Shown here in pieces: positions 1 to 8,149 of a stretch of DNA of 64,000 nucleotides. The notes below the pieces were generated by a model. The model saw only the letters and a list, made by a program, of their open reading frames with translations. It was not told where the DNA came from and searched no databases. Source of the DNA: Sphingomonas sp. MA1305 (lineage in GTDB: Bacteria; Pseudomonadota; Alphaproteobacteria; Sphingomonadales; Sphingomonadaceae); the NCBI RefSeq assembly GCF_016107325.1, contig NZ_RCVT01000002.1:620001-684000 (forward strand). Direction: 5' to 3'. A program made the position numbers and the translations under genes. Each line of letters opens with the position of its first letter. Position 1 is the stretch's first letter.

Positions 1-130
1 GATCGACCCGATCCTCGACATGGGGCGGACCGCGGTCAACGTCGCCGGACAGGCGCTGATCCCGACGATCGTCGCCAAGCGGCAGGGGCTGCTCGGCGAG
101 GAGCGCCACGACGCGGTGGCGCTGGCCTGA
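1..130 (+). CDS. C-terminal end of a dicarboxylate/amino acid:cation symporter (partial)
   Basis: Only the last 42 residues are present; the gene enters from the left edge and stops at 128-130. The visible segment contains DMGRTAVNVAGQA, closely matching the conserved C-terminal region of the DAACS family (DctA/GltP-type Na+ or H+ symporters for C4-dicarboxylates or glutamate), where this D-x-x-R-T-x-x-N-V motif contributes to the substrate/cation site. The tail after it is short and charged, as expected for a cytoplasmic C-terminus. The substrate cannot be told from this fragment. The next gene is convergent, 34 bases away. Confidence 0.8.
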   Translation, partial: IDPILDMGRTAVNVAGQALIPTIVAKRQGLLGEERHDAVALA

Positions 131-164
131 GCTCCGGTCCCGCTAGCCGCAGCCGATCAGCCGA

Positions 165-737
165 TCAGACGGTCGCCAGCGGCGCGAAGCGGGCGACCTG
201 CCGGCCGATCAGGCTGAGTTGCTCGACCACCGCCGGGTCGCTCGCGCCGCCCTCCTCGTCGAATTTGGTAACCTGCGTATTGATCGCCGCGGCGAACGGC
301 GTCGGCCAGCCGCGCAGCGCATGGACGATCGAGCGCAGCGCCGCGATCGTCGATCCGGTCGCCTGCCAGCCATAGGCGGTGGCGATCAGTCCGACCGGCA
401 TGTCGGCGAGATACGGCCGCGCGTCCCGCGAAGTTTCCTCGAGCAGGTCGAGCGCATTCTTGACCACGCCGCTGATCGACCCGTGGTAGCCGGGACTCGC
501 GATGATCACCGCCGAGGCGCGCCGCACCGCGTCGACGAACGCCATCTCGTCCGGCGTGCGTGTCGTCGCGCGCGGATCGTAGAGCGGCAGCCGGACGAGA
601 TCGGCGCCGCCGAACAGCTGCGTCGCAAAGCCCTCGCGCGCGGCCGCGTCGAGCGCGATGCGAAGCGCGCGCTCGGTGGACGAGACGCTGCCGACCGTGC
701 CGCCGATGCCGACGACGAGCGGGGAAGTAGAGGCCAT
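165..737 (-). CDS. NAD(P)H-dependent FMN reductase family protein
   Basis: A flavodoxin-like reductase of about 190 residues. The N-terminal strand and loop (VVGIGGTVGSVSSTERAL) is the FMN-phosphate binding start of the family, and the SPGYHGSISGVVKNALD segment matches the conserved SPxYxGxxxGxLKNAxD motif of NADPH-dependent FMN reductases. The family reduces FMN or quinones in the cytoplasm with NAD(P)H. I chose the start at MASTSP because the open frame upstream is low-complexity and overlaps the promoter side of the divergent PBP gene. The physiological substrate is not evident from the context. Confidence 0.85.
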   Translation of the reverse strand: MASTSPLVVGIGGTVGSVSSTERALRIALDAAAREGFATQLFGGADLVRLPLYDPRATTRTPDEMAFVDAVRRASAVIIASPGYHGSISGVVKNALDLLEETSRDARPYLADMPVGLIATAYGWQATGSTIAALRSIVHALRGWPTPFAAAINTQVTKFDEEGGASDPAVVEQLSLIGRQVARFAPLATV

Positions 738-873
738 GGGCCGAGCAGATAGCGTGGCCGCCGCCGCGGCGCCAGCGTCCCGCTCTGGCCTTCGCGCCGC
801 CGCCACGGTAAATGCGCCACGGTTAACAGCGCGAACCCTTGCCTTCAGCCGCTTTAGGATAGTAATACACCTC

Positions 874-3048
874 ATGGCTGACCGCTGGGACGAGCCGATG
901 CGTCAAGACCCCGTCGACCCTCCGCGCCGCAGCGCGATCGGCCAGCGTTATGCGCTGGACGACCTGCCGCCGTCATCCCCGCCGCCGCCGCCGCCGCGCG
1001 ATCCCGACGGCTGGGATCGGCATTTCGGCGAACCCTTCGTCGATCCCGTCGAGCCGCCGGTCCGCCGCGACCGCGGCATCGGCCGCTGGGTGGTGCGCGG
1101 GCTTGCGGCGTTCATCGTCCTGTTCGTCGTCGCGGTGGGCTGGCTGGCGCTGACCGCGCCTTTGTCCAAGTCGCTGCAGCCGCCGACGCCGCCGTCGATC
1201 ACCCTGACCGCGGACGACGACACGCCGATCGCGCGGCGCGGCGCGATCATCGGCGCGCCGGTCGATGCGGCCAAGCTGCCCAAGCACGTCACCCAGGCGT
1301 TCCTGGCGATCGAGGATCGCCGCTTTTACAGCCATTGGGGCATCGATCCGCGCGGCATCCTGCGCGCCTTCGTCCACAATGTCGGTTCGGGCGGGGTGCG
1401 CGAGGGCGGCAGCACGATCACTCAGCAGCTGGCGAAGAACGCCTTTCTCGATTCCGATCGCACCGCGACGCGCAAGATCCGCGAGGTCATGATCTCCTTC
1501 TGGCTGGAGGCATGGCTGACCAAGGACCAGATCCTGTCGCGCTATCTGTCGAACGTCTATTTCGGCGACAACGTCTACGGCCTGACCGCGGCGTCGAAAC
1601 ATTATTTCGGCCGCAAGCCGGAGGACATGAACATCGGCCAGGCGGCGATGCTCGCCGGCCTGGTCAAGGCGCCGTCGCGGCTGGCGCCGACGAGCAACCT
1701 GGCTGGCGCGAGGAAGCGCGAGATGGTGGTGGTCGCGGCCATGGCCGACGCCGGCTTCCTGACCAAGGCCGAGGCCGCGGCGGTGCAGCCGCAGCGCGTG
1801 CTGTCCAGCCGCCCGGAGCAATTGCCCAGCGGCACCTATTTTGCCGATTGGGTGCTGCCCGAGGCTCGCGATCGCGCTGGCGCGGTGAAGAGCGAGGCGA
1901 CGGTCAAGACGACGCTCGACCTGCGGCTGCAGAAGACCGCAGAGCGCGTCATCCGCCAGGCGGGTCTGCGCCAGGCGCAGGCGGCGATCGTCGCCATGCG
2001 CCCCGACGGCCGCGTCGTGGCGATGGTCGGCGGCAAGGATTACGGCAAGAGCCCGTTCAACCGTGCCACCCAGGCGCGGCGCCAGCCCGGATCGACGTTC
2101 AAGCTGTTCGTCTACCTCGCCGCGATGCGCGCCGGCATGACACCCGATTCGATGGCGGACGATTCGCCGGTCGAGATCGCCGGCTGGAAGCCGAAGAACG
2201 ACGATGGCCGCTATCTCGGCCAGATCCCGCTACGTCGGGCCTTCGCCCGCTCGTCCAACGTCGTCGCCGCACGGCTGACGCAGGAAGTCGGCGTGCGCAA
2301 CGTCATCAAGGCGGCGCGCGACCTCGGCATCTCCACCCCGATCGCCAACGAAGCGACGATCGGCCTCGGCACCTCCGAAGTGTCGCTGCTCGAACTCACC
2401 GCCGCTTATGCCGCCATCTCGCAGGGCCGCTATCCGGTCGAGCCACGCGGGCTGGAGGAGCCGGCGAACAAGGGCTGGTACCAGTCGCTGACCGGCGGCG
2501 CGAAGAAGCTCGACGACGACACCCGCGCCAAGATGCTCGACCTGCTGTCCTCGTCGCTGCGGGGCACCGGGCGCGAGGCGGCGCTGACCGTCCCGGCCTA
2601 TGGCAAGACCGGCACCAGCCAGAGCAACCGCGACGCCTGGTTCATCGGCTTCGCCGGCGATCTGGTGGTCGGCGTCTGGGTCGGCAACGACGACAGCTCG
2701 CCCAACCCCGGTTTGCACGGCGGCGGCATTCCGGCGCAGATCTGGCGCAACTTCATGGTCGCGGCGCTCGGCATCGCCCCGGTCGAGAAGCCGGTGATCG
2801 TCGAGGAGAATGCGATGGATCCGGAAGTGCTCGACAATAGCGAGGACCCGGTCGGCGATCTGATCGGCGGCGCGCTCGACCGGACGCTGCCCGAGGTCCA
2901 GGGCGCGCTGCGCGGCGCGGGCATCGACCTCAATACCGATCGCGACGGCAGCATCTCGATCACTCCGCGCCGCGACCGCGACGGCCCGCCGCCACCGCGC
3001 GATCCGCGTCGCGGCGAGGACGGTCCGCCGGAGGATGACGGGGGCTAA
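874..3048 (+). CDS. Class A penicillin-binding protein (PBP1A-type transglycosylase/transpeptidase)
   Basis: A 724-residue bifunctional peptidoglycan synthase. Layout: a proline-rich cytoplasmic tail (residues 1-70), one membrane anchor near residues 70-95, a GT51 glycosyltransferase domain with EDRRFYSHWGID and GGSTITQQLAKN, then the penicillin-binding domain with the active-site STFK (serine near residue 407), an RSSN motif and the YGKTGTS box near 577. The last 90 residues are acidic and then Arg/Pro-rich, probably disordered. It polymerises lipid II and cross-links peptides at the inner membrane. The start at MADRWDEP fits the family; the open frame continues upstream without family similarity. 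A second class A PBP lies at 27.8-30.0 kb. Confidence 0.95.
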   Translation: MADRWDEPMRQDPVDPPRRSAIGQRYALDDLPPSSPPPPPPRDPDGWDRHFGEPFVDPVEPPVRRDRGIGRWVVRGLAAFIVLFVVAVGWLALTAPLSKSLQPPTPPSITLTADDDTPIARRGAIIGAPVDAAKLPKHVTQAFLAIEDRRFYSHWGIDPRGILRAFVHNVGSGGVREGGSTITQQLAKNAFLDSDRTATRKIREVMISFWLEAWLTKDQILSRYLSNVYFGDNVYGLTAASKHYFGRKPEDMNIGQAAMLAGLVKAPSRLAPTSNLAGARKREMVVVAAMADAGFLTKAEAAAVQPQRVLSSRPEQLPSGTYFADWVLPEARDRAGAVKSEATVKTTLDLRLQKTAERVIRQAGLRQAQAAIVAMRPDGRVVAMVGGKDYGKSPFNRATQARRQPGSTFKLFVYLAAMRAGMTPDSMADDSPVEIAGWKPKNDDGRYLGQIPLRRAFARSSNVVAARLTQEVGVRNVIKAARDLGISTPIANEATIGLGTSEVSLLELTAAYAAISQGRYPVEPRGLEEPANKGWYQSLTGGAKKLDDDTRAKMLDLLSSSLRGTGREAALTVPAYGKTGTSQSNRDAWFIGFAGDLVVGVWVGNDDSSPNPGLHGGGIPAQIWRNFMVAALGIAPVEKPVIVEENAMDPEVLDNSEDPVGDLIGGALDRTLPEVQGALRGAGIDLNTDRDGSISITPRRDRDGPPPPRDPRRGEDGPPEDDGG

Positions 3049-3089
3049 GCTATCCGCCCCGCCAGCGGGGAGGATAAAGGGGGAGAGAT

Positions 3090-3476
3090 ATGAACAGGGA
3101 CCTGAAGCTCACCACCGCCCTTGCCGCCGCCTTGCTGGCGGGCGGCTGCGACCGCCAGCCCAAGGACAATGGCTGGACCACGGCGCAGGACACCGCGATC
3201 TGCACCGATGCGCAGGGCAACCGCGTCGCCGACGCCAATTGCCGCCGGACGGCGTATGCGCATGGTGGCGCGGGGAACGCCTTTGCCTGGTACTTCCTCG
3301 GCCGCAATGCGCGTCTGCCCTATCTCGGCGAGCGGGCCAGCGGCGGTTCGTTCGCACGCAGCCCGTCGGCGCGCTACGCCTTCGCACCCGCGAGCAGCGC
3401 GGTGACGCGCAGCGCCGCGATCAGCCGGGGCGGCTTCGGCAGCGCCGGCCGCTTCTTCGGCGGCGGCCGGTCGTGA
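3090..3476 (+). CDS. Small lipoprotein, YgiB-like (DUF1190-type)
   Basis: A 128-residue protein with a lipoprotein signal peptide (hydrophobic stretch ending in the lipobox LAGGC). The mature part has paired cysteines (AICTDAQGN, DANCRRT) and a Gly/Ser/Phe-rich tail ending GGRS. This resembles YgiB/DUF1190 lipoproteins. A strong Shine-Dalgarno (GGGGGAGA) precedes the ATG. Its stop overlaps the start of the next gene by 4 bases (GTGA), reproducing the ygiB-ygiC pairing of enterobacteria. The function of YgiB is not established; a role at the envelope is inferred from the lipobox. Confidence 0.75.
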   Translation: MNRDLKLTTALAAALLAGGCDRQPKDNGWTTAQDTAICTDAQGNRVADANCRRTAYAHGGAGNAFAWYFLGRNARLPYLGERASGGSFARSPSARYAFAPASSAVTRSAAISRGGFGSAGRFFGGGRS

Positions 3477-4621
3477 TCCGCCTCGCCCAGCCGCCGCGTG
3501 CCGACTGGCAGCGGATCGTCGAGGGGCAGGGGCTGATCTGGCACACCGCCGATGGCCGCCCCTATTGGGACGAGAGCGTCCACTATCGCTTCACGGCGGC
3601 GCAGATCGACACGATCGAGGCGGCGACCGCCGAACTCTACCGCCTGTTCCTCGCCGCCGGCGACGCGATCCTCGCCGATCCCGCATTGCTTGCTCGGTTC
3701 GACATTCCGGCCGCCTTCCACCAGCCGATCCGCGACGCCTGGGCCGCCGAGCCGCCGGCGCTCAACATCGGCCGCTTCGACCTCGGCTATGACGGCGCGG
3801 GGCCGCCCAAATTGTTCGAGTTCAACTGCGACACGCCGACCTCGCTGCTCGAGGCGGCGGTGGTCCAGTGGGACTGGAAACAGGCGGTCTTCCCCGCGCT
3901 CGGCCAATATAACGGCCTGCATGAGGCTTTGGTCGCCAAATGGCGCGACCTGGCGGACTATCTGCCGCCGCGCGTCCACTTCGCCCATGCCGACGAGGAT
4001 AGCGGCGAGGACGCGCTGACCGTCGCCTATCTGCGCGACACGGCGGCGGCGGCAGGGATCGAGACGGTGCCGCTGCTCGTCGACGACATCGGCTGGGACC
4101 ATGACGCGCATCGTTTCGTCGATGCCGACGACGCGCCGATCGCGGCGCTGTACAAGCTCTATCCCTGGGAATGGCTGACGCGCGAGGCCTTCGCGCCGCA
4201 ACTCGCCGACAGCCTGGCCACCGGCAGCACGCTGTGGATCGAGCCAGTGTGGAAGATGATCTGGTCGAACAAGGCGATCCTGCCGACTCTCTGGCAGCTC
4301 AATCCCGGCCATCCCAATCTGCTGCCGGCGAGCTTCGACATTCCGGACGGCGATGCCGTCGCCAAGCCGCTGCTCGCGCGCGAGGGCGCCAATGTCTCGA
4401 TCCGCCGTGGCGGTCGCGTCGTCGCCGAGGCAGCGGGCGCCTATGCCGACCAGAGCTATGTCTATCAGGCGCTTTACCCGCTGCCCGAACCGGCGCCGGG
4501 CTGTTTCCCGGTGATCGGCAGCTGGATCGTCGATGGCGCGCCCGCCGGCCTCGGCATCCGCGAGGATGGCCTGATCACCGGCAACACCGCACGATTCGTG
4601 CCGCATGTGATCGAGGGCTGA
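3473..4621 (+). CDS. Glutathionylspermidine synthase family ATP-grasp protein (YgiC-like)
   Basis: A 382-residue protein matching the length and features of YgiC, the stand-alone synthetase-like domain related to the C-terminal half of GspS. Visible family features are FELGYDG-like FDLGYDG, KLFEFNCDTPTSLLEA, KLYPWEWL, EPVWKMIWSNKAILPTLW and KPLLAREGANV near the ATP-binding region. Family members are ATP-grasp amide ligases; YgiC itself has no proven glutathionylspermidine synthase activity, so the substrate is open. The GTG start at 3473 overlaps the lipoprotein stop, indicating translational coupling. Confidence 0.88.
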   Translation: MIRLAQPPRADWQRIVEGQGLIWHTADGRPYWDESVHYRFTAAQIDTIEAATAELYRLFLAAGDAILADPALLARFDIPAAFHQPIRDAWAAEPPALNIGRFDLGYDGAGPPKLFEFNCDTPTSLLEAAVVQWDWKQAVFPALGQYNGLHEALVAKWRDLADYLPPRVHFAHADEDSGEDALTVAYLRDTAAAAGIETVPLLVDDIGWDHDAHRFVDADDAPIAALYKLYPWEWLTREAFAPQLADSLATGSTLWIEPVWKMIWSNKAILPTLWQLNPGHPNLLPASFDIPDGDAVAKPLLAREGANVSIRRGGRVVAEAAGAYADQSYVYQALYPLPEPAPGCFPVIGSWIVDGAPAGLGIREDGLITGNTARFVPHVIEG

Positions 4622-4685
4622 GCCGCCCGGCGGTCGTCCGGCCGACAGGCAGGATGACCGCCGATGCCGGTCTTGCTGGCTGGGC

Positions 4686-4829
4686 TCAGGTCATCGCCAC
4701 AGCCGGTCGCGCGATCACACGGCCTGCGGGCATGCCCGCGCCTGCGACGGGATGCAGCACGACCCGGATCGCGGGGGCGGCGAGCGAGCGGGCGCGGAAG
4801 CGGTCGAGCGGCAGATAGGTTACTGGCAT
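4686..4829 (-). CDS. Small hypothetical protein (47 aa), third gene of a mini-operon
   Basis: A 47-residue open frame starting MPVTYLPLDRFRARS and ending AVAMT. It overlaps the end of the preceding small gene by 10 bases, so translation is probably coupled. Arginine- and alanine-rich, with no signal peptide or membrane helix. No family recognised. Support is its position in a tight three-gene unit on the minus strand, not similarity, so it may not be a real gene. Confidence 0.4.
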   Translation of the reverse strand: MPVTYLPLDRFRARSLAAPAIRVVLHPVAGAGMPAGRVIARPAVAMT

Positions 4830-5134
4830 GTCGCGCCTCCGGCGTCGTGGAACGGGTTGAGCCCGTGCTGGGCGAGGAATTGGTAAAGGCCGGTCATCAG
4901 CGCCTGCGCCGCGGGCACCGAGGCGGCGACGCGGCCGACCACGACCCGCTCCAGCTGCGGCTCGGCCTTGCTGTGGTCGCAATGCACCGTCTCCAGCGTG
5001 ATCGTGACGATGCCGTTGATCACCGACAGGCCGGAGACGCCGTTGGCGACGATCTCGGGGGAAAAGGGATTGTCGATCAGCGGCACGGCCGGCTGGGGCA
5101 CGGGCTGCGGGGTCGGATGTGGGAACATCTTCAC
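4820..5134 (-). CDS. Small hypothetical protein (104 aa), middle gene of a mini-operon
   Basis: A 104-residue protein with a proline-rich start (FPHPTPQPVPQPAVP), then a well-structured section alternating hydrophobic and polar residues (SGLSVINGIVTITLETV, RVVVGRVAASVPAAQALMTGLYQFLAQHG) that looks like two beta-strands followed by helices. No transmembrane segment. The start is GTG at 5134, overlapping the stop of the upstream small gene (GTGA). The pattern suggests a small folded cytoplasmic protein, possibly one measured against a threshold or dimerising, but I recognise no named family and assign no function. Confidence 0.65.
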   Translation of the reverse strand: MKMFPHPTPQPVPQPAVPLIDNPFSPEIVANGVSGLSVINGIVTITLETVHCDHSKAEPQLERVVVGRVAASVPAAQALMTGLYQFLAQHGLNPFHDAGGATCQ

Positions 5135-5265
5135 GGCTGCACCGCCCGTCCGTTGCCGGTCACCGCGACCGGCTGCGTCGGTCGCCCGTCGTCATGCCGG
5201 GTCGGTGTTGCGCGATAGGGCAGTCCGCCCATGATCCAACCGAACATCTTGATCTCCATCACCAT
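5131..5265 (-). CDS. Small hypothetical protein (44 aa), first gene of a mini-operon
   Basis: A 44-residue open frame (or 42 if the ATG at 5259 is used) beginning near MEIKMFGWIMGGLPY and ending GNGRAVQP. Its stop overlaps the GTG of the next gene, the usual sign of co-translation. The N-terminal half is hydrophobic/aromatic and the C-terminal half is basic and disordered-looking. No family recognised; support comes from the coupling to the two following genes. Confidence 0.45.
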   Translation of the reverse strand: MVMEIKMFGWIMGGLPYRATPTRHDDGRPTQPVAVTGNGRAVQP

Positions 5266-5403
5266 TTTCACGCACCGGCGCTGCGCGACCGGCGATGAGT
5301 GTTGTGGAAAAGACACATCGCAAGAAAATTGCGAAAGATGTCCGGGCGGTGACGCGCATTTTCTCGGTTGGATGCGACGCGTCGCCGCCGCATGGACGCG
5401 GGC

Positions 5404-6405
5404 ATGCGCTTCTTTTCCGACAATGCCGCCGCCGTTCATCCGCTGGTGATGACCGCGATCGCCCAGGCCAACACGCTCGACACCGCCTATGACGGCGATG
5501 CCCGGTCGCAGGCGCTCGACGCGCGCGTCTCCGATCTGTTCGGCACCGAGGTCGCGGCGCTGTGGGTGCCGACCGGCACCGCCGCCAATTGCCTGGCGCT
5601 GGCCGCCCTCTGCCCGCCGCACGGCGGCGTCGTCTGCCACCGCGACGCGCATATCCAGAATGACGAGGGCGGCGCGCCGGAATTTTACACCCATGGCGCC
5701 AAGCTGTTCCTCGCCGACGGCGACGGCGCCAAGCTGACGCCGGAGACGATCGCGGCGGTGATCGACGCGATCCCCGACGACGTCCACCGGGTGCAGCCGC
5801 ATGCCATCTCGATCACCAACGCCACCGAATATGGCCGGGTCTACACGCCGGCCGAGGTCGCCGCGATCGGCGATCTCGCTAAGGCGCGCGGGCTGGGCCT
5901 GCACATGGATGGCGCGCGCTTCGCCAATGCGGTGGCGACGATCGGCTGCTCGCCGGCCGAGGTGACCTGGCGCGCCGGCGTCGACGCCCTGTCGTTCGGC
6001 TTCGTCAAGAATGGGGCGATGAGCGCGGAACTGCTCGTCTTCTTCCGCCCCGATCTGGCCGCCGTCACGAAATACCGCCGCAAGCGTGCCGGCCTGCTCT
6101 TCTCCAAGGGCCGCTATCTCGCCGCGCAGGTGTTGGCGATGCTGGAGGACGATCTGTGGCTGGCCAATGGCCGCGCCGCCAATGCGCGCGCCGCGGCGCT
6201 GGCGGGTGCGGCGGGATCGCGGCTGGTCCATCCGGTCGAGGCAAACGAGGTGTTCCTGCGCGCCACGCCCGACGAGGCGGCGGCACTGCGCGCGCAGGGC
6301 TTCGACTTTTACGATTGGGCGGCGGGCGAGATCCGCTTGGTCACCGCCTGGGACAGCGACGAGAGCCAGGTCGCGGCGCTCGCCGCCGCGATCGGCACAC
6401 TGTGA
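5404..6405 (+). CDS. Low-specificity threonine aldolase family PLP enzyme
   Basis: A 333-residue fold-type I PLP enzyme of the beta-eliminating lyase/threonine aldolase family, the same length as E. coli LtaE. The start MRFFSDNAA is the canonical family start. Other markers are LDTAYDGDARSQ near the N-terminus, PTGTAAN for phosphate binding, HMDGARFANA and the Schiff-base lysine in FGFVKNGA. Expected reaction: cleavage of L-threonine/L-allo-threonine to glycine and acetaldehyde in the cytoplasm. It is followed after 10 bases by an EamA-type exporter, consistent with amino acid metabolism and export in one unit. Confidence 0.9.
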   Translation: MRFFSDNAAAVHPLVMTAIAQANTLDTAYDGDARSQALDARVSDLFGTEVAALWVPTGTAANCLALAALCPPHGGVVCHRDAHIQNDEGGAPEFYTHGAKLFLADGDGAKLTPETIAAVIDAIPDDVHRVQPHAISITNATEYGRVYTPAEVAAIGDLAKARGLGLHMDGARFANAVATIGCSPAEVTWRAGVDALSFGFVKNGAMSAELLVFFRPDLAAVTKYRRKRAGLLFSKGRYLAAQVLAMLEDDLWLANGRAANARAAALAGAAGSRLVHPVEANEVFLRATPDEAAALRAQGFDFYDWAAGEIRLVTAWDSDESQVAALAAAIGTL

Positions 6406-6415
6406 GGTTCGGGTC

Positions 6416-7333
6416 ATGAGCGGGGCCGCGCCGCCGCAATCGACCCGCGCGGCGATCCTGATCCCGTTCGCGATCGTCACTTTGGTCTGGGGTTCGACCT
6501 GGCTGGTGATCCGCGACCAATTGGGCGTGGTGCCGCCGAACTGGTCGGTGACCTACCGCTTCATCGTCGCCGGCACCGCCATGGCGATCGTCGCCGCGGT
6601 GAAGCGGGAAAGCTTCCGGCTCGACGCCCGTGGCTGGCTGTTCGTGCTGGGCGTCGGCATCTGCCAGTTCTGCCTCAACTTCAACTTCGTCTACCGGGCG
6701 GAACGGCACATCACCTCCGGTCTGGTCGCCGTCGCCTTCGCGCTGCTGCTCGTGCCCAATGCGCTGTTCGCGCGTCTTTTCCTCGGCCAGCGGATGGGAC
6801 GGCAGCTGGTCGTCGGCTCATTGATCGCGATGGCCGGGATCGCCCTGCTCTTCCTGCACGAGGCGCGCAGCGGCGCCGGCAGTCTCGCCGACACGCTCGC
6901 CGGCCTCGGCCTGACCGGTTGCGCGATCCTCGCGGCGTCGAGCGCCAACGTGCTGCAGGCGACGCCAACTGCGCGGCGCTATCCGATGCTCAGCACGCTG
7001 GCGCTGGCGATGCTGGCCGGCGCGGCGATCGACGGCACGCTCGCCTTTGCGCTAACCGGGCCGCCGGTGGTGGAATGGCGGATCAGCTATTGGGCGGGCA
7101 TCGCCTATCTCGGCCTGTTCGGCTCGACCCTGTCGTTCCCGCTCTACTATCGCGTGCTGCGCGTCATCGGCCCGGCCAAGGCGGCCTATTCCAGCGTTAT
7201 CGTGCCGGTGATCGCGATGCTGCTGTCGACGCTGTTCGAAGGCTATCGCTGGTCGCCGCTCGCCGCGGCCGGCGCGGTGCTGACCGGCATCGGGCTGGTC
7301 GTGGCGCTGAGGGCGCGCAGGCCGAACCGGTAA
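6416..7333 (+). CDS. EamA/DMT-family transporter
   Basis: A 305-residue integral membrane protein with about ten hydrophobic helices arranged as two EamA repeats. The first begins with ILIPFAIVTLVWGSTWLVIRDQ, a typical EamA opening; the second covers roughly residues 165-300 and includes YLGLFGSTLSFPLYY. Family members export amino acids or other metabolites at the inner membrane; the substrate is unknown. It lies directly downstream of the threonine aldolase. The 3' end overlaps the convergent epimerase-like gene by 91 bases. Confidence 0.9.
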   Translation: MSGAAPPQSTRAAILIPFAIVTLVWGSTWLVIRDQLGVVPPNWSVTYRFIVAGTAMAIVAAVKRESFRLDARGWLFVLGVGICQFCLNFNFVYRAERHITSGLVAVAFALLLVPNALFARLFLGQRMGRQLVVGSLIAMAGIALLFLHEARSGAGSLADTLAGLGLTGCAILAASSANVLQATPTARRYPMLSTLALAMLAGAAIDGTLAFALTGPPVVEWRISYWAGIAYLGLFGSTLSFPLYYRVLRVIGPAKAAYSSVIVPVIAMLLSTLFEGYRWSPLAAAGAVLTGIGLVVALRARRPNR

Positions 7334-8145
7334 TCGGGGTAGCGCGGCGCCCAGCCGAGCAGGCGCTTCGCCTTGCCGTTGGCGACCCGGCGGTTCTCCG
7401 CATAGAAGCCGCGCGCCATCGGCGACAGGCTGGCGAGATCGATCAGCGGCGGCGCGGGCAGGCCGAGCAAGGCCGCGGCATAATCGACAACGTCGTCCTG
7501 CGCGCACGGATAATCGTCGGCGAGATTGTACGCCCCCGCCGGCGCGGTACGGGCGGCGAGCACGCCGGCGACGATGTCGTCGACATGGATCCGGCTGAAC
7601 ACCTGATCGGGCAAGCCGACGCGATGCGCGCGCCCCTCGCGGACCCGCTCGAGCGGCGACCGGCCGGGGCCGTAGATGCCGGGCAGCCGGAACACGCGCG
7701 CCCCTCGGGCCAGCCACGCCGCATCCGCCGCCGCCCGCGCCGATCGCCGGCCACCGCCGGTCGGGGCGCCCTCGTCGACCCAGGCGCCCTGCGTGCCGCC
7801 ATAGACGCCGGTCGACGACAGATAGCCGAGCCACGACCCTTTTTCGTCACCCCAGCGCAAGCTGGGGTCTCTGGCCGTGGGGGCTGTGCCGGTGGAGAGA
7901 GACCCCAGCTGGCGCTGGGGTGACGGAAGGACATCGCCGTAGCGCGCCAGCACTGGGTCCGTCTCGCCCTCCGGCGGCACGGACGACAGCACATGGCTCG
8001 CCGTTGCCAGCGCCGCACGCACCGCCGCTTCGTCGTCGAAGCGCAGCGTCCCGTCACGCCCGTCGCGGGTCGTGCCGACCACCGTCCCCGGCCACGCCGC
8101 CGCGATGCGGCTGGCGGTATAGCCGAGGCCGAAGATCAGCAGCAT
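7243..8145 (-). CDS. NAD(P)-dependent epimerase/SDR-like protein (YeeZ-like) with palindromic insert
   Basis: A 300-residue Rossmann-fold protein beginning MLLIFGLGYTASRIA, the nucleotide-binding GxGYxA pattern of YeeZ/SDR-like proteins. The extended-SDR region YLSSTGVYGG follows near residue 107 and RLPGIYGPGRSPL near residue 155. Substrate unknown. Between residues about 74 and 101 sits a 27-residue segment encoded entirely by an 81 bp palindromic repeat (7845-7925), absent from the expected family layout, in frame and without a stop. The last 30 residues are encoded opposite the 3' end of the EamA gene. It starts 4 bases after the M28 peptidase stop, so the two are probably co-transcribed. 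Confidence 0.82.
   Translation of the reverse strand: MLLIFGLGYTASRIAAAWPGTVVGTTRDGRDGTLRFDDEAAVRAALATASHVLSSVPPEGETDPVLARYGDVLPSPQRQLGSLSTGTAPTARDPSLRWGDEKGSWLGYLSSTGVYGGTQGAWVDEGAPTGGGRRSARAAADAAWLARGARVFRLPGIYGPGRSPLERVREGRAHRVGLPDQVFSRIHVDDIVAGVLAARTAPAGAYNLADDYPCAQDDVVDYAAALLGLPAPPLIDLASLSPMARGFYAENRRVANGKAKRLLGWAPRYPDYRFGLRALSATTSPMPVSTAPAAASGDQR
7845..7925. repeat. 81 bp palindromic repeat inserted in frame in a coding sequence
   Basis: Two inverted arms, 7845-7872 and 7896-7925, are complementary with one mismatch in the core. Each arm is itself a small hairpin around a CCCCAGC/GCTGGGG stem. The length of 81 is a multiple of three, and the minus-strand frame of the host gene reads through it. 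Repeats with this core are dispersed in sphingomonads and related alphaproteobacteria; only this full copy is in the window. Confidence 0.85.
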
Positions 8146-8149
8146 CGCG

